DNA of 64,000 nucleotides from Areca catechu (lineage: Eukaryota > Streptophyta > Magnoliopsida > Arecales > Arecaceae): positions 63,444,021 through 63,508,020 of the forward strand of contig CM038046.1 in NCBI GenBank assembly GCA_021397845.1, given 5' to 3'. A model generated the notes under the pieces. That model did no database searches. It was given only the letters and a program-made list of their open reading frames with translations, and was not told where the DNA came from. Both the position numbers and the translations under genes were made by a program. This document shows positions 44,707-56,154 of this stretch, piece after piece; the first letter of the stretch is position 1; the number at the start of each line of letters is the position of its first letter.

Positions 44707-47002
44707 ATGACCACTAGGTCAGGAGTCCAATACAACCAGTCTAAGCCAAACCTAATTCAACCATGGAACCCAATCTTGAAACTCTTCTAAAATCCATGAA
44801 TGAATAGATGGTTGACCAATTAACCACCCAGATTAACCAGTCCAGCACCCAATTCCAAAACTAGTTTGCCCAAATGAACTTCAAGTTTGACCAATCCAAT
44901 ACCCAGATAAATCATAGACTTGACTAATTGATCCAATCGACTACCCAAACAACCCATATGTTTGACCAGGTAGGAGACCAATTAAGAAACCTAGAGAAAA
45001 CCCCTAAGCCCTATACCAGATCTAAGCCTGAGCCTGACCTTAGGATCCATGCTGAGTCAAATCCTAGGAGAATGCCACACTCTGACCCATACCAGGAGCC
45101 AACCCTAGTCATGATTTCATTGATCAGGATAAGAGAGCCACAACCTATAGAACTGAGCCCAAAGCCTATGACTCTAGAACTTATGCACCCACCTTCTATG
45201 AGCCCAATAAACTCAAGATCCATAGAGCTGAACCCTTGTCCTATGAACCCAAGGAACCCCTAATCCTTAGGTATCAGCCTAGTGCCAGTCAAGTTTACCC
45301 CAGTTAACTTGAATCCAATAACATTAGTACCCCTAGATTTGAGCCTAGTGTTAGTCCACTTCTCTTTAGTCAACCTAAACCCTTTAGGACTAGTGCCTCT
45401 AGCCTAAGACCAGATCCTAACCAACCCACCCCTACCACCCTGGTCATCAATCAGTTTTTCCTTAGTCAACCCCCTCTTACCAACCCATAGATTCACCAGG
45501 ATAACCTAGAAGAGGAGATGTATGAAGCTAATGTGAGCTTAGTGGAGGAGTATGAGGAAGAAGAAGAAGAGATACCTATAGATGACTTAGAATTGTCGAC
45601 CCTGACCATACCCAAGTAGAAACTAACCCCGAATTAGTTGACCCAATAGATTCCCAGGTAGAAGCCAACCTAGAATTAGCTGACCCTGACCATACCTAGA
45701 CTGAAGCCAATCTAGAGTTAGCTAACCCTGACCACACCCAAACTAAACCTGTAGTGGAAGTACAATTAGAGGAAGAGAACCGAGATACTACTGTTAGAAT
45801 TTTACCTGAGGAGCCACTAGAAGAAAGCCAAATTATAGAACCCAGTCCTAAATTTCTAGAACCAGAAGACTTTATTGAGGATTTGGCTAATACCCTCAGG
45901 ATGAATCCCTTTCTATAGTTCCTATTGAAGATCTCTTCCCCAAGATTAGTGACCCATTATTCCATTATGCAGACCTCGTAGATATACCTCAACCCCATAA
46001 GGTCAACCTCATTAGTCTAACATTTATCCCTGAAATCCCTTCTTGTATCCTATTTTTTTGATTAACTCTGAACCATCTTCTTATTCCTTACCCTACCCGA
46101 CTAACCCTGACTCCACCTCTTATTTTCTACCCTTTCCTAAAACCTCAAGCATTTCTAGGATCATTAGATTGCATTTTATTGAGATTAGCCTACTGCATAC
46201 ATTTATTGTACATATTAGGTTTGTATCTTACTTCTGGCATACTCTATGGCATTTACTAGAAGTTCATTATAAATTTTCATGTGCATGTCAAAGCAGGGGT
46301 AAACCTAGAGAGCTTAATTTCTGTTAGGTTTAGATCCAAAGAGTCCAATAAATTTTCTTTAATAGGAATGCCTAGTCAAGACTATTAAGTGTTGAGTCCA
46401 ATAAGTTCCTAGACCTAATTCATCTGTCCACACCTACATTGACTCTGTACAGCATTTGCATCAGGACATTGGATAAAAGATTAATTTAAGTAATGAAATC
46501 TATAAAAACTGGCTAATTCCCGAAAGAAAGCCAATGAATTTAATGTAGGAAATTCTGTTATGGTTAAGAAGCTTCATGCTCACAGAGTTGAACCCTTTAG
46601 AGTGATAAAGAAAGTAGAGCCCAATGCCTATGTGCTTGATTAGACCTTGGATTTAGGCTAATCTCTACCTTCAATATCATGAACTTGGTTGAGTATAGGA
46701 AACTGGCAGTGATTCCTAGTGAGATTTTTGGACCTCACCTATCCTTTAAGAGAGAAACCTTACCTGAGTGTCCACTAAATTTGCCTAATAGAGGAATATG
46801 GATTGAGTGTATCATGGACGATCAAGCTATCACGACCAGGGGCCATGGCTATCAATGCTACCTGGTCTGATGGCAAGGTCGACTAAAATCTGGTGATTTA
46901 TGGATTACTTTAGAGGACCCACAGTGCCTCCACCTAGACTTACTACAAGCAATAGACTAACCTAAACTCGATAGGGTAGAGTTTCACCCACCCCGGGATA
47001 AA
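44707..47002 (+). pseudogene. E gag and integrase/chromodomain remnant
   Basis: The start ATG 44707 (MTTRSGVQYNQSKPN) matches C. Gag is Gln/Asn-rich, then proline-rich (ESNPRRMPHSDPYQEP). An acidic linker (LEEEMYEANVSLVEEYEEEE, 45506) is followed by imprecise repeats of ANLELADPDHT (45600-45760). The part 45760-46190 has frames rich in Glu, Pro and Ile that I do not recognise. Integrase reappears as RFVSYFWHTLWHLL (46215), then the C-terminal domain (about 46490-46740) and a chromodomain (IECIMDDQAITTR, 46790). TGA stands at 46867 where C has Arg in YLVRWQG. Multiple stops and frameshifts are present. Confidence 0.7.
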
Positions 47003-47987
47003 TGATGGGGACATCAGGTCAACCCTAGTTCACTATGGGTCCTTGAGTTTTGAGTCCCTTAGCCATGATTCTAGTTTTATCTCTGAGTCCAATAATCAAG
47101 TCCTGTTAGCCCTTTGAGTCTTGTAAGGCTTAAGTCAGTTGAGTCACTTGAAGTCCTGTAATTAGGGTTTTGATCCGTTAAGCACAATAATACCCATTGA
47201 GTCCTATATTTGAGCCTTGACTTTTGTTTTTAGGCCTTGTTACACTTGAGTCTTATATTTAGAGTTGACTCACACAATTAGGGTTTATGAGTCAAGTTTT
47301 GGATTATGTTCTGTTCAATTGAGCTAAGTTGGTCGAGTCAGTTCATTATGAGTGTTTATCATTTTGAGGTTTTGTGTCAATTTGAGTCTTGTAATAATAG
47401 GAGTTGATTAGATTCACTAAGTTCAATTGAGTCTATTTGTATTATTTGGCCTACTTTGAATCTTGTCAACTAGGCCCCTTTGAGTCCTGTAATTACTTTC
47501 ATTCAAGTCATATTCAAGAGGAGGACCACTGGACCCGCACTCAAGTCACCTGCCTAGCATCTGGACTTCCTTCATGCAGCCCAAGTCCTCCAGGAGAAGC
47601 GCCCCAGCAAACCAGCCCATAAGAATTCATGAAGTGGTGCCCTGAGCCCATGTCCAAGTCCCTGGCATCCTCATTCCATCAGGCCATGATGCCCTCAGGC
47701 CTATTCTTACATTTGGCGCCCCTCCAAGCCTAGTCCAACAAGGTTGGTGCCCAAGTCCAAGCCTAGCAGGGAGTGGAAAAGTCAAAGCAGCCCAAGAGAA
47801 TTTCATCCCAGCCCAAGCCCAGAAGGAGCCCTTGACCAAGTCAAAGAAGGAGAAGAGTCCACTTCTAACTAGGATATTAAGTTTTATTTCTACTCAAATT
47901 GTATACTCCTAGTTCTAAGCAACTTTGTAATCCTTCTCCCTATCAAATTTTGTATTCCTATCCTAACTAGGAGAGGGCGTGGGAACA

Positions 47988-48838
47988 TGATGTAGGATAG
48001 ATGCACGGGGTAGGATCGCTGGTGAGCATAGAAGTTACCAGAGAATTAGGGTTTATCTGAAGGAAGAAAGAAGAGGGCTAAGGGTTCAGAAAGATAACTG
48101 GGGTTCAAACAGATTCCTCGAGGAGGACAAGCACACAGCAAAGGGCTCACACATATGCCCTAGGGATCACACAGATATCCTGAAAAGAAGGGGAAGATCA
48201 CATAGATACCCTGGGCTCACATAGATGCCCAAATCAGGGATCACACAGAAACCCTGGGAAGAAGGGGAAGGGATCGCACAGATACCCTAGGCTCACACAG
48301 ATGTCCAAATCAAGGATCACAAAAACCCTGGGATCACACAGATCCTTCACACAGAACAATAGAAATTTTATTCATCCATGGTTATTTTTCTTACATGAAA
48401 GGGGTCTTTTTATAGTTGACCCTAGCTGTTGGATTCCATGGAATGAAAAGCAAAGAGGGAGGGTATCAACATGTTGCCTTGTGGGGAGGATTTGCATGAA
48501 AGGGGTGCCATATATCTTCCATAATAGATGGGCGATACAAGGAAAAGATCTCATGAATCAAGGGAAAGAGGGAGGGTGCCCATATGCTGCCTGATTTGTC
48601 TAGATGCCATTGAGATTCTTCCATCTTCCCTTGGGCGGTCCACAACTTCCATATAGGGTGCTGATCTACTTCCTTTTGGGCTTGGATGATGTCATGAAGA
48701 TTTTAGGATACCTAATAGGGTGGATGATGCCTGCCGTGACTAGATTCTATGTGGCTGCTATGGTGGCGTATTGAGTGTGGCACTGTGACTGGGATCTCAT
48801 GTGACTATTGAGGTGGCAGGGCTCTCGGGTCCCCATCA
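47988..48838 (-). repeat. 3' LTR of B
   Basis: Contains a run of short CACACAGATRCCCTGGG-type repeats (48130-48350) and the TATA box (minus strand CTATAAAAAGACCCC at 48405-48415). It aligns with 50191-51028. Confidence 0.88.
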
Positions 48839-50175
48839 TTCCCTTGGAGTGGGATGGAGTTAGGCTCAGTGGGGGTTTGATGGAATCGAAACTAATCAAG
48901 TCAAAGCAAAAAGGCTAGGTTCAATTTTTTTTTCACCTTTCTTTCTTTTTTTTTCTAATTTTTTTATTAGCTACACTGAGATCTGTGTAGCTATGAAATT
49001 TGTGCAGCTCCAGGAAGTGTGCAGCTCCAGGAAGCGTGCAGCACTGAAGTCAACAATAGGTGATATCACTGCTTTCACGTCCGTGCTGTCCCCTTCCTCC
49101 TTCATGGACTGAAGGATGGAACGGGGGAGGTCCTCTGACGGTGGAATCCGGCATGCCTTCATCGGTGACGGCGAGGGAAGGAAGATGGCGGCACGGTGGT
49201 CCGGATGGGTGGAAGGAGGTGGAGCCGGGGAGGTGATGCACTCGGGTTCGGGCGGTGTGTCGATGATAGCGAACGGAGAGACGATGGCTGGCATGGTTGG
49301 GGAGATGCCGGCATGACTGGGAGCAGCGGTTGACGATGGAGGGGAGGCAATTCAGTGGAGACATCGATCAGATCTGGGCATCACAACCGATGTCAAGAGG
49401 GGGAGGAGGGGAGGCTGCCATGGCTTGGGCTTCTCTTGCTTATCTTCTTCGTCTTCTATATCTTGCAATGGTGCCAGCGACGACAGAGGCAGTGGGGCTA
49501 AGGAGATGGCAGTGCGATCGAAGAGGGCCAGATAAGACCGGTGGGGGGAAGGAGGTCAGGGTGGGACCTTCGACCATGGCTTGTTCCTAATTGGTGGCGT
49601 GGATAATGGAGGTGGTGGCCAGCGGTGAAGAGATCGGGCGTGCCGGAGGGATCGAGCGGTGCATCAGCCATGGTCAGTGGCTTTGGAGGTGCGTGCGGTC
49701 GAGGGCATCATGGACGAGGGCTGGTCGGCAATGAACTGGACAATGATGGCCTTGATGGCTGTGGGCAATGTAGAGATGGGCTTCAACATGCGAATGATTT
49801 CCGAGGTGAGATGATGGCCGTTGCAGAAGGGAAGATGGCCAGCATGGATGGTGGCATGGCTGGGCTTGGCGATGGGCTCTCCGATTGAAAGTGAGGAAGA
49901 TGCCGTGGTCGGTGGGAGGATGGCAGTGATAGAGGAAGCTATGGCGGGCTCCGGTGAGATCCGGACTGGTGAGTGGTGGCGATGGCGGAGGGAGCTTTTT
50001 GGCGGGCTGTGGGTGGTGGATGGGTGTTCTGGGCTTTCAATCTGACTAGATCTAGGAGGAGATGACAGGAATAAGTCTGGAATAGAAAAGGAATAAGGTC
50101 GGGATAGTGGGAGTAATGGGAATAAGTGGAGGAGAGAGAAAAAAGGGAAAGATATGGAATACCCTAATCCTCTGG
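48839..50175 (-). other. Internal region of B, unidentified GC-rich cargo
   Basis: The part 48839-48990 is AT-rich with poly-T. The part 48990-50100 is GC-rich, dense in GATGG, GGTGG and CpG, and unlike any other part of the window. The minus-strand frame 49664-50209 (181 codons; Ser, Pro and His rich) is the longest, but it runs into the LTR and resembles no retroelement protein I know. It may be captured host sequence. I cannot name it. Confidence 0.5.
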
Positions 50176-50187
50176 GCTCTGATACCA
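50176..50187 (-). promoter_or_regulatory. Primer-binding site of B
   Basis: Minus strand TGGTATCAGAGC, perfect initiator tRNA-Met complement, three bases from the 5' LTR. Confidence 0.9.
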
Positions 50188-50190
50188 AAT

Positions 50191-51028
50191 TGATGTGGGA
50201 CAGATGCACGGGGTAGGATTGCTAGCAAGCATAGAAGTCACTTGGGAATTAGGATTTGTCTGGATGAAGAAAGAAGAGGGCTAAGGGTTTAGAAAGATAA
50301 TTGGGGTTCACATAGATTCCCCGAGGAGGACAAGCACACAGTAAAGGGCTCACATAGATGCCCTAGGGATCACACAGATATCCTGAAATGAAGGGGAAGG
50401 GATCACACAGATACCCTGGGCTCACACTGATGCCCAAATCAGGGATCACTCAGAAACCCTGGAAAGAAGGGGAAGGGATGACACAGATACCTTGGGCTCA
50501 CATAGATTCCCAAATCAGGGATTATACAGATCCTTCACACAGAACAATAGAAATTTTATTCATCAATGGTTATTCTTCATACATGAAAGGGGTCTTTTTA
50601 TAGTTGACCCTAGCCCATGGATTACATGGAATGAAAAGCAAAGAGGGAGGGTGTCAACATGTTTCCTTGTGGGGAGGATTTGCATGAAAGGAGGTGCCAC
50701 ATATCTTCCATAATAGATATGCGATACAAGGAAAATATCTCATGAATCAAGGGAAAGAGGGAGGGCGCCCATATGCTGCCTGATTTGTCTAGACGCCATA
50801 TGAGTTTCTTCCATCTTCTCTTGGGCGGTCCACAACTTCTATATAGGGTGCTGATCTACTTCCTTTTGGGCTTGGATGATGTCATTAAGATCTTAGGATA
50901 TTTAATAGGGTGGATGATGCCTGCTATGACTAGATTCCACGTGGGTGCTATGGTGGTGCACTGAGAGTGGCACTATGACTGGGATCCCATGTGGCTGTTG
51001 AGGTGGCAGGGCTCTTGGGTCCCCATCA
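50191..51028 (-). repeat. 5' LTR of B
   Basis: An 838-bp partner of 47988-48838, followed by GAATA and then the rest of the E LTR. Confidence 0.88.
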
Positions 51029-51710
51029 GAATATCTATAAATACCCAACCCCTCCACCCTCTTGTAACTAAGGATCAATTATTATGAATTGTTATGAATG
51101 AATTTCTTTTGAGTTTTTCTCAAAATCCTGAGTGAATTTTTGTGTGATTAAGGGTATCTATGTGATCCCTCCAGGTTTCTATGTGAACTTGCACCCTGCC
51201 TCCAAGCCACCAGCCTTCTTCACCTCTTGGCCACCTTCTTCAAACCTCTTCCCCTTCTTCTTCTTTCAGCCATCTAGCCTAGTTTTTCTTGTTTTCTAAC
51301 CCATGTTAGGTGATTTGCAAGTCCCTTAGAGTTTATGAATCCAAGGATTCTATCTGACCAGTTTTTGGGTTACTGGATTGATAGCCACGAATCCACAAGG
51401 TCGATAGCTTTATTTTTCAGGCCATATTCGAGAGCGACGAGTGAACTATTCATGGATCGATCTACAAATCTCTGCCAGGTATGCCCCCTAAACTCCTTTG
51501 GTAGCGGTATTACAGAAGAGCTAGTCCTAACTTAGGGTTCTCAATCTTGGCGGTCCTGTTTCTTCACTTTTAGGATTTATTTCTGCATGCCTGTGCTTTA
51601 GATTTTTTTTAGAATTTTTTATTTAATATCTTGGCTTGAAATTCAGGATATAAACTCTTAACTTAATGCCTAACAACAAAAAAATAATTGGCATGCTTGA
51701 AGTGTACATT

Positions 51711-53544
51711 GCATTAACAAGTTATGATATTACATATATGCCATTTCTTATTTGTCCAGTCATTATAATAATACAATTCAAAATGATATTGCAAATATCA
51801 TTTTTTATTGATAATTCATCACCATACATAGCCAAAAGGTCTAAAGAGATGACATTCAAAAGAAAAGATGGATAATATTGACATTCACTTGAAATGACTG
51901 TACAAGACTTGAAAACTAGCTTTATGACTCCCAAAGCTAGGACCAAAACTTGATTTTAATTTCCTACTCTCAAGTATCTTTCACCATCCTCAAATCTCCT
52001 ACTAACTTGAAGTCCTTGCAAAGAATTGTAAATATAAATAGGACTTTTGATTTCAAATACCCAAATAATAGTATCACAGATAGAGAAATTATAAGGCATT
52101 ATCATATTAAATACCTTGTTCAGCAACTCTTTGTTGCTTCCTCTTCTTCGGTGATGGGGGACGAAAATAAAATGATGAATGGAGAGTTTTAGCAAGCTAA
52201 CTAGTAAGCAAACTTGAGCAATTATTTATCAAATAAATGATCTAAATTAATTCAAGAAAAGAATCTTCATAAGGAGACTAGTTGATCTAAATTACAATAC
52301 CCGAAATGTAGATCTAGTTCAAAATAGAGATTAGGATCTTCATGGCAAGGAAACCATCACTACTAGGGTAAGTTAACCTTCAAATGATCAGATCTAATGA
52401 AGCTTAGGAAGAGTTTTCCTACCAACAATGATGGCTAATTATTTGGTGGAAGAAGGAGCTCTCTTCACTCAAGGATTGAGGTCTAAACCATAAGACTACC
52501 ACTCCCTACCTTTAGGACTCACCTTGGCCATGATCCTTGGCTTGGCGACCTCCATCTTGAATTTGGAGAATCAGAGAAAACCTACATCAAATCAGAGATT
52601 AGGCATGGAAGGAGAATTCAAAATTGGAATGGAAACAAGAAGAAGAAGAAAGGGAAAAGAAGGAAGTAGAAACCGGCGCCTTCAAGGAATGATGCTTGGA
52701 TCTTGGATTAAGCAAGGAGCACTCCACCTTTCAAGCACTCAAATGACCTCTCACTCCCTTCTCAAACATGAATTTAAACACTCCAACTTAAAGGACTAAA
52801 TCACTCAAACTAGAAGAACTAAATCACTCCATACAAGAAGAACTCAAGATAGAACTCAACAAGAAAAAAACCTTCATTAATTCTCAAAATATTTCATACA
52901 TGGAATTCCTTACAAGGGAAGCCTTGGACCATATTTATAGCCTTAGGGGTCATCCAAAGTGAGGAGGGGAGGTGGAGTTAGGTTAGCTAACCATTTCTAG
53001 TTAAATTTAACTCCTTTGGTTACATAGTTGCAACAAGAAACAACTTCTAGGTAAGAGGTTGTAACAACTTGCTATGTGGCACCTAGGTGGCTTTGACATG
53101 GCTTCTAATTGCTGATGTGGAGCCCTAAGTGTCATATGATGTGGCATCCCACATGGCAAGTTGGTTGGGGGGTTGTTGGGTGAGTGAGGAGTGGTCCCAT
53201 GCTTCCCCTCAAAATGCTTGATGTGTTGTTTTTCATGTCTCCCCAAAAATGTGTCCCATGTGAAGAATAAAATGGGCTTCTAAGAGATAGCATCATGGGC
53301 TTCAAAAGGTGGTATCTTGACTTGCTTGGGCTTTGACTTGGTCATGCTTGAAGTTGGTCTTGATCTGGATTGAGTCGACTCAAGAGACTGGCAGCCTTCT
53401 TTCATGAGTCGGCTCATGAATTGGTCTTTGTCTTCAAGGGTTTGGTGGGCTTCATTCCAAGGTTCTCATTAATCCTAAGTACACTATTTTAGCTAAAAAA
53501 AAATATCAAGAGAATTAGTTGAAAAATATTTTTTTCTTGTTGAT
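51711..53544 (-). repeat. Degenerate LTR-like region L
   Basis: No coding motif. On the minus strand a TATA box (GGCTATAAATATGG) at 52933-52946 is followed by GAATTCC and poly-pyrimidine stretches, as in LTR U3/R. Upstream in that sense are GCCACAT repeats (53080-53160) and a GAGTCGACTC / GAGTCGGCTC pair (53373 and 53399). I could not define ends, partner or TSD. The part 51711-51950 is AT-rich and unassigned. Confidence 0.4.
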
Positions 53545-53923
53545 GCCCCTTCATGCATTTGGGCATTGAAAACAGCACAATAAGTCCTATGCTGCTCAAT
53601 GTCATCAGGTATGTCAAAGGATTCCTTCAACTTTTGAATAATTTTCTCCAACTGGGCTTCCATGAACTTGTGACTGAACTCATCGTTCATAGTCAATAGC
53701 ATTATGCATCACATAGTGGTCCAGTCAAAGAGCCACTTCTGATAAGTATCCCTAATCACACCACGAGCATTGGGAGTAGGCTACTTAGATACGGATCCAT
53801 TATCATATAAAGGATCCATTCATGCTCTAGGATGATTTTGATCTTTCAATACTAGCTATCGAAGGTGGGATCCGTGAGCTTGTCATTATCCAATAATGAC
53901 CAGAGCAATAAATTGGTAGCCAT
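53545..53923 (-). pseudogene. Copia J gag N-terminal fragment
   Basis: From ATG 53923 (MATNLLLWSLLDNDKLTD) through KIKIILEHE and IMLLTMNDEFSHKFMEAQLE to NAQMHEGAS. These motifs match the N-terminal UBN2/gag domain of Ty1/copia elements, and the start resembles gag of F and G (LDANKLTGPNYVDWLRNLKI). Stops lie near 53860, 53850 and 53707. After GAS (about 53545) homology ends, so the rest of gag and all of pol are gone, replaced by region L. J differs from F/G in sequence and is a separate family. Confidence 0.7.
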
Positions 53924-54197
53924 TATCTAAAAAGAGAATACAAGACCAATTAGTAAATGAATTATTAACCCTAAAGACTTGGACTTTAGTCTAAAGATCC
54001 TCCCACTATTTTATTCAGATTGGTAGCCTCTACCTCTAATTCAAGAAATTACATTAATTCTTTAATGGGTACTATAATCTGATAGACTATACTTGAGCTT
54101 GATTATGGCTGGCCCATCCATGTGCATCTAAAGGTAGGTTCTAAATCAATTGTTTCTCATAAACAACTTCTAGTAATTAATTTTGCCCCTAGTATCT

Positions 54198-54403
54198 CTT
54201 TAGTAGGCCTATGGGCCTTCCACTAAAGTTTTGATTAGGTCCAACATTAACATGACAAAATTCAATGCTTCATATCAATGAATAGTCATGCCTGATTATG
54301 GCTAGCCCACCTAACCACCATTAAGAGAGTCGTACTGAGCCATCATATTTTGAATGATAATTTCAACGGCCTAATAAACACTAGGCCCATGGGCCTTCCA
54401 GTG
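54198..54403 (-). ncRNA. Two hairpins with GGCCYATGGGCC palindromes, J leader
   Basis: Hairpin 1: CTTTAGTAGG (54198-54207) with CCACTAAAG (54220-54228), one bulge, containing GGCCTATGGGCC. Hairpin 2: CACTAGG (54379-54385) with CCAGTG (54398-54403), one bulge, containing the perfect palindrome GGCCCATGGGCC (54384-54395), inside outer arms TTCAAC (54362) and GTTGAA (54415). TGATTATGGCTGGCCCA-like motifs (54102 and 54292) alternate with them. Confidence 0.6.
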
Positions 54404-54703
54404 ATCACCTAACTGTTGAACCTATTACCATCAACTTAATAGAAGGATATGACTTAGTTATCATTATAATTTTATCATTTTAAGGACCTAATAATTTATA
54501 AGATTTAAATATATATGTGATAAATGAAATAGAGAAGACATGAACTAGTAAGTCAAGAATCCTCCTACTGACTTTTCCAAGTCATAGAAGAGGGTTCAAG
54601 ATAAACAGATTCAAGGACACCTAAATCAATCAAACTGATCAACCTTAATGGCATGGGTTTACTCAAATCAATGATCTATCTTGATCAAACCTGATCGACC
54701 ATA

Positions 54704-54784
54704 TTGGCCAGGTAAGTGAGATCAATGGAAGGGTTCTACCATTTACCTTTTTTCTTAGATACTAAACAAGTTGGCCAGGTAAGA
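54704..54784 (-). other. Shared leader module in J
   Basis: TTGGCCAGGTAAGTGAG, TTAGATACTAAACAAG and TTGGCCAGGTAAG on the plus strand, the same order as in F and G. Confidence 0.6.
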
Positions 54785-55244
54785 GGTAGCTCCAAGAACC
54801 ATGATCAAATTGCCAAACTTATCTTAGATGCCAATCAGTTCATTAGATTAGATTAGATTAGCCTAAATATTTGGGTTTGACCACTGAGCCATTATCAGGT
54901 CTAGTTAGAAGCATGGACTTTATCAAACTACAACAATTATGAATAATCTAAGAGAAACAAAGATCTAACTTAACGCTGGATTAGATGTTAATTTTTTTCT
55001 TTTTAAATCCATATTCTTCTAATCCTAGATCTAACCTAGTTAATGAATCTGACTTGAGCTAACCCATGACCCCAAAGGCTTATGAAAAATGATTTAAGAT
55101 CTTTCATTCTCAATTCTATATCTTTTAGTCATTAAAACTTAATTCCTAATTAAATTCTTTAACTTATTAAATTAAAATATTTTTAATTTCAATTATAAAA
55201 CAATTTTTATAATAAAATTTAATATTTGATTTTTTTATTTCTGT

Positions 55245-55520
55245 TGTGAGTCAACACTTCTTGGTCAAGTGTCGACACTTTCATGAGTCGAGTCATAGTG
55301 AGTCAACACTTAATAAAATGATATCGACTCATAGAGATCGAATAGAGACCTATTCTTTTAGTCTATAGTCTTGAGTTAACACTCGTAGGTGCAAATATCG
55401 ACTCACCAAGTCTAAGTGTCGATACTTCAAGGCTAAGTGTTGACACCTGCAGGTGCAAGTATCAACTCACCATGTCCAAGTGTTGATACTTCAAGGCTAA
55501 GTGTTGATACCTACAGGCTG
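55245..55520. repeat. AAGTGTCGACACTT-type repeat block in J
   Basis: The perfect 14-base palindrome AAGTGTCGACACTT (55267-55280) is followed by diverged copies (AAGTGTCGATACTTC, AAGTGTTGACACC, AAGTGTTGATAC), many fitting C-to-T change. A 60-bp unit around CAAGGCTAAGTGTTGA is repeated at 55424 and 55490. Confidence 0.65.
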
Positions 55521-55861
55521 ACAAAAAATAGTCTTTTTCTAGATTTGATCTTGATGCCAAACTTTTTAACATAATAATTTATAAATCTATCTTAGAATAT
55601 TTCTAAAATAATTTATGAAATTAGATTAAAATATTTTTAATCTAATCTCTTTTATATTCCTTTTCATAGGTGATGATACAAGTAGCACCCTTACATGTCA
55701 TAGGAGACCTCATCGAATGGGAAGAGAGGGCCTTTAAATCCTACTTTCTCATATGGTTGGATGGCCTAGTGAATCCACCCAATCCAAGTACTAAGTAGAA
55801 AGAGAAATCATTTTAATATTTTAGTTTTGTATACATGATTATCATGCTATATGAACCTAGT

Positions 55862-55873
55862 ACTCTAGTACCA
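55862..55873 (-). promoter_or_regulatory. Degenerate primer-binding site of J
   Basis: Minus strand TGGTACTAGAGT resembles the initiator tRNA-Met site TGGTATCAGAGC but has three changes. It lies one base from the TGTAGG LTR end, as in F and G. Confidence 0.5.
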
Positions 55874-55874
55874 C

Positions 55875-56154
55875 TGTAGGAAAATCTAGGCTATTTCATG
55901 CATGTATTTTAAAAATTTTTGAAATATAAATGTAGCAGAAACCATAAGATTAAACTATTTAATCTAGTCATGTATTAGAACATTCTACAAATAGCCTACA
56001 CAGGATTATGACATGATAATATGCATAAAAGTCAAATTGAAATATCAAATAAAATATACAAACCTATCACTGTAGACTATATCTACAGCACTATGATCAC
56101 ATCATTACCTTTTAGTAGTAGATGAAGCTTGCTACTGCTAAAAGGTGGAGGTTT
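55875..56154 (-). repeat. 5' LTR of copia J, cut by element I
   Basis: TGTAGGAAAATCTAGGC onward, with the same TGTAGG edge as F and G. After 280 bases it is interrupted by chromovirus I at GGTTT; the remainder would lie beyond the window. Confidence 0.55.

Larger units (their letters stand above)
47988..51028 (-). mobile_element. Small non-autonomous LTR element B
   Basis: LTRs 47988-48838 (851 bp) and 50191-51028 (838 bp), both TGATGT to CCCCATCA. Flanks are GAACA and GAATA, a TSD with one change. A PBS lies at 50176-50187 on the minus strand. The internal region is 1352 bp and has no gag, protease, RT or integrase motif. It must have been mobilised by another element. In sense orientation it starts with a short leader and then GC-rich sequence. 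Confidence 0.85.
44103..51710 (+). mobile_element. Chromovirus E, 5' truncated, no RT
   Basis: It begins inside a chromovirus leader, with no 5' LTR or PBS. It continues through gag, an acidic region, a small piece of integrase, the integrase C-terminus and a chromodomain, then the 3' LTR from 47003, which is split by element B. The right end is approximate. No protease, RT or RNase H motif is found. Leader and gag start match those of A in reverse orientation, so the two are relatives. Confidence 0.75.
47003..51710 (+). repeat. 3' LTR of chromovirus E, interrupted by B
   Basis: Starts TGATGGGGACATCAGG after the purine tract CCGGGATAAA. It holds many GAGTC/CTTGAGTC repeats (47030-47500). After B it continues with the TATA box TATAAATA (51036-51043) and a splice-donor-like CTGCCAGGTATGCCCCC near 51480. 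The end is placed near 51710 by analogy with LTR I1 (AAATAATTGGCATGC, 51677); it could be 50 bases off. The partner LTR is absent. Confidence 0.6.
53924..55860 (-). other. 5' leader of copia J
   Basis: A 1.9-kb non-coding leader between gag and the PBS. Plus coordinates: two hairpins with palindromic loops (54198-54228 and 54379-54403), the shared module (54704-54784), an AT-rich stretch with nothing recognisable (54950-55230) and a GTCGAC/GTTGAC-rich repeat block (55245-55520). Confidence 0.6.

Noticed and set aside
47003..48838. TGATGGGGAC at 47003 and GTCCCCATCA at 48829 as ends of one LTR
   Set aside because: The second belongs to B, which has its own LTR pair, PBS and near-TSD. The resemblance is a short inverted match only.
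49664..50209. 181-codon open frame on the minus strand in B as a gene
   Set aside because: It crosses from the internal region into the LTR, is low in complexity (Ser/Pro/His), and overlapping frames of similar length exist on both strands of this GC-rich stretch.
51711..52200. Possible host intergenic or promoter sequence between E and L
   Set aside because: No coding exon or motif is seen. It is more simply the degenerate edge of an LTR, but I cannot prove it.
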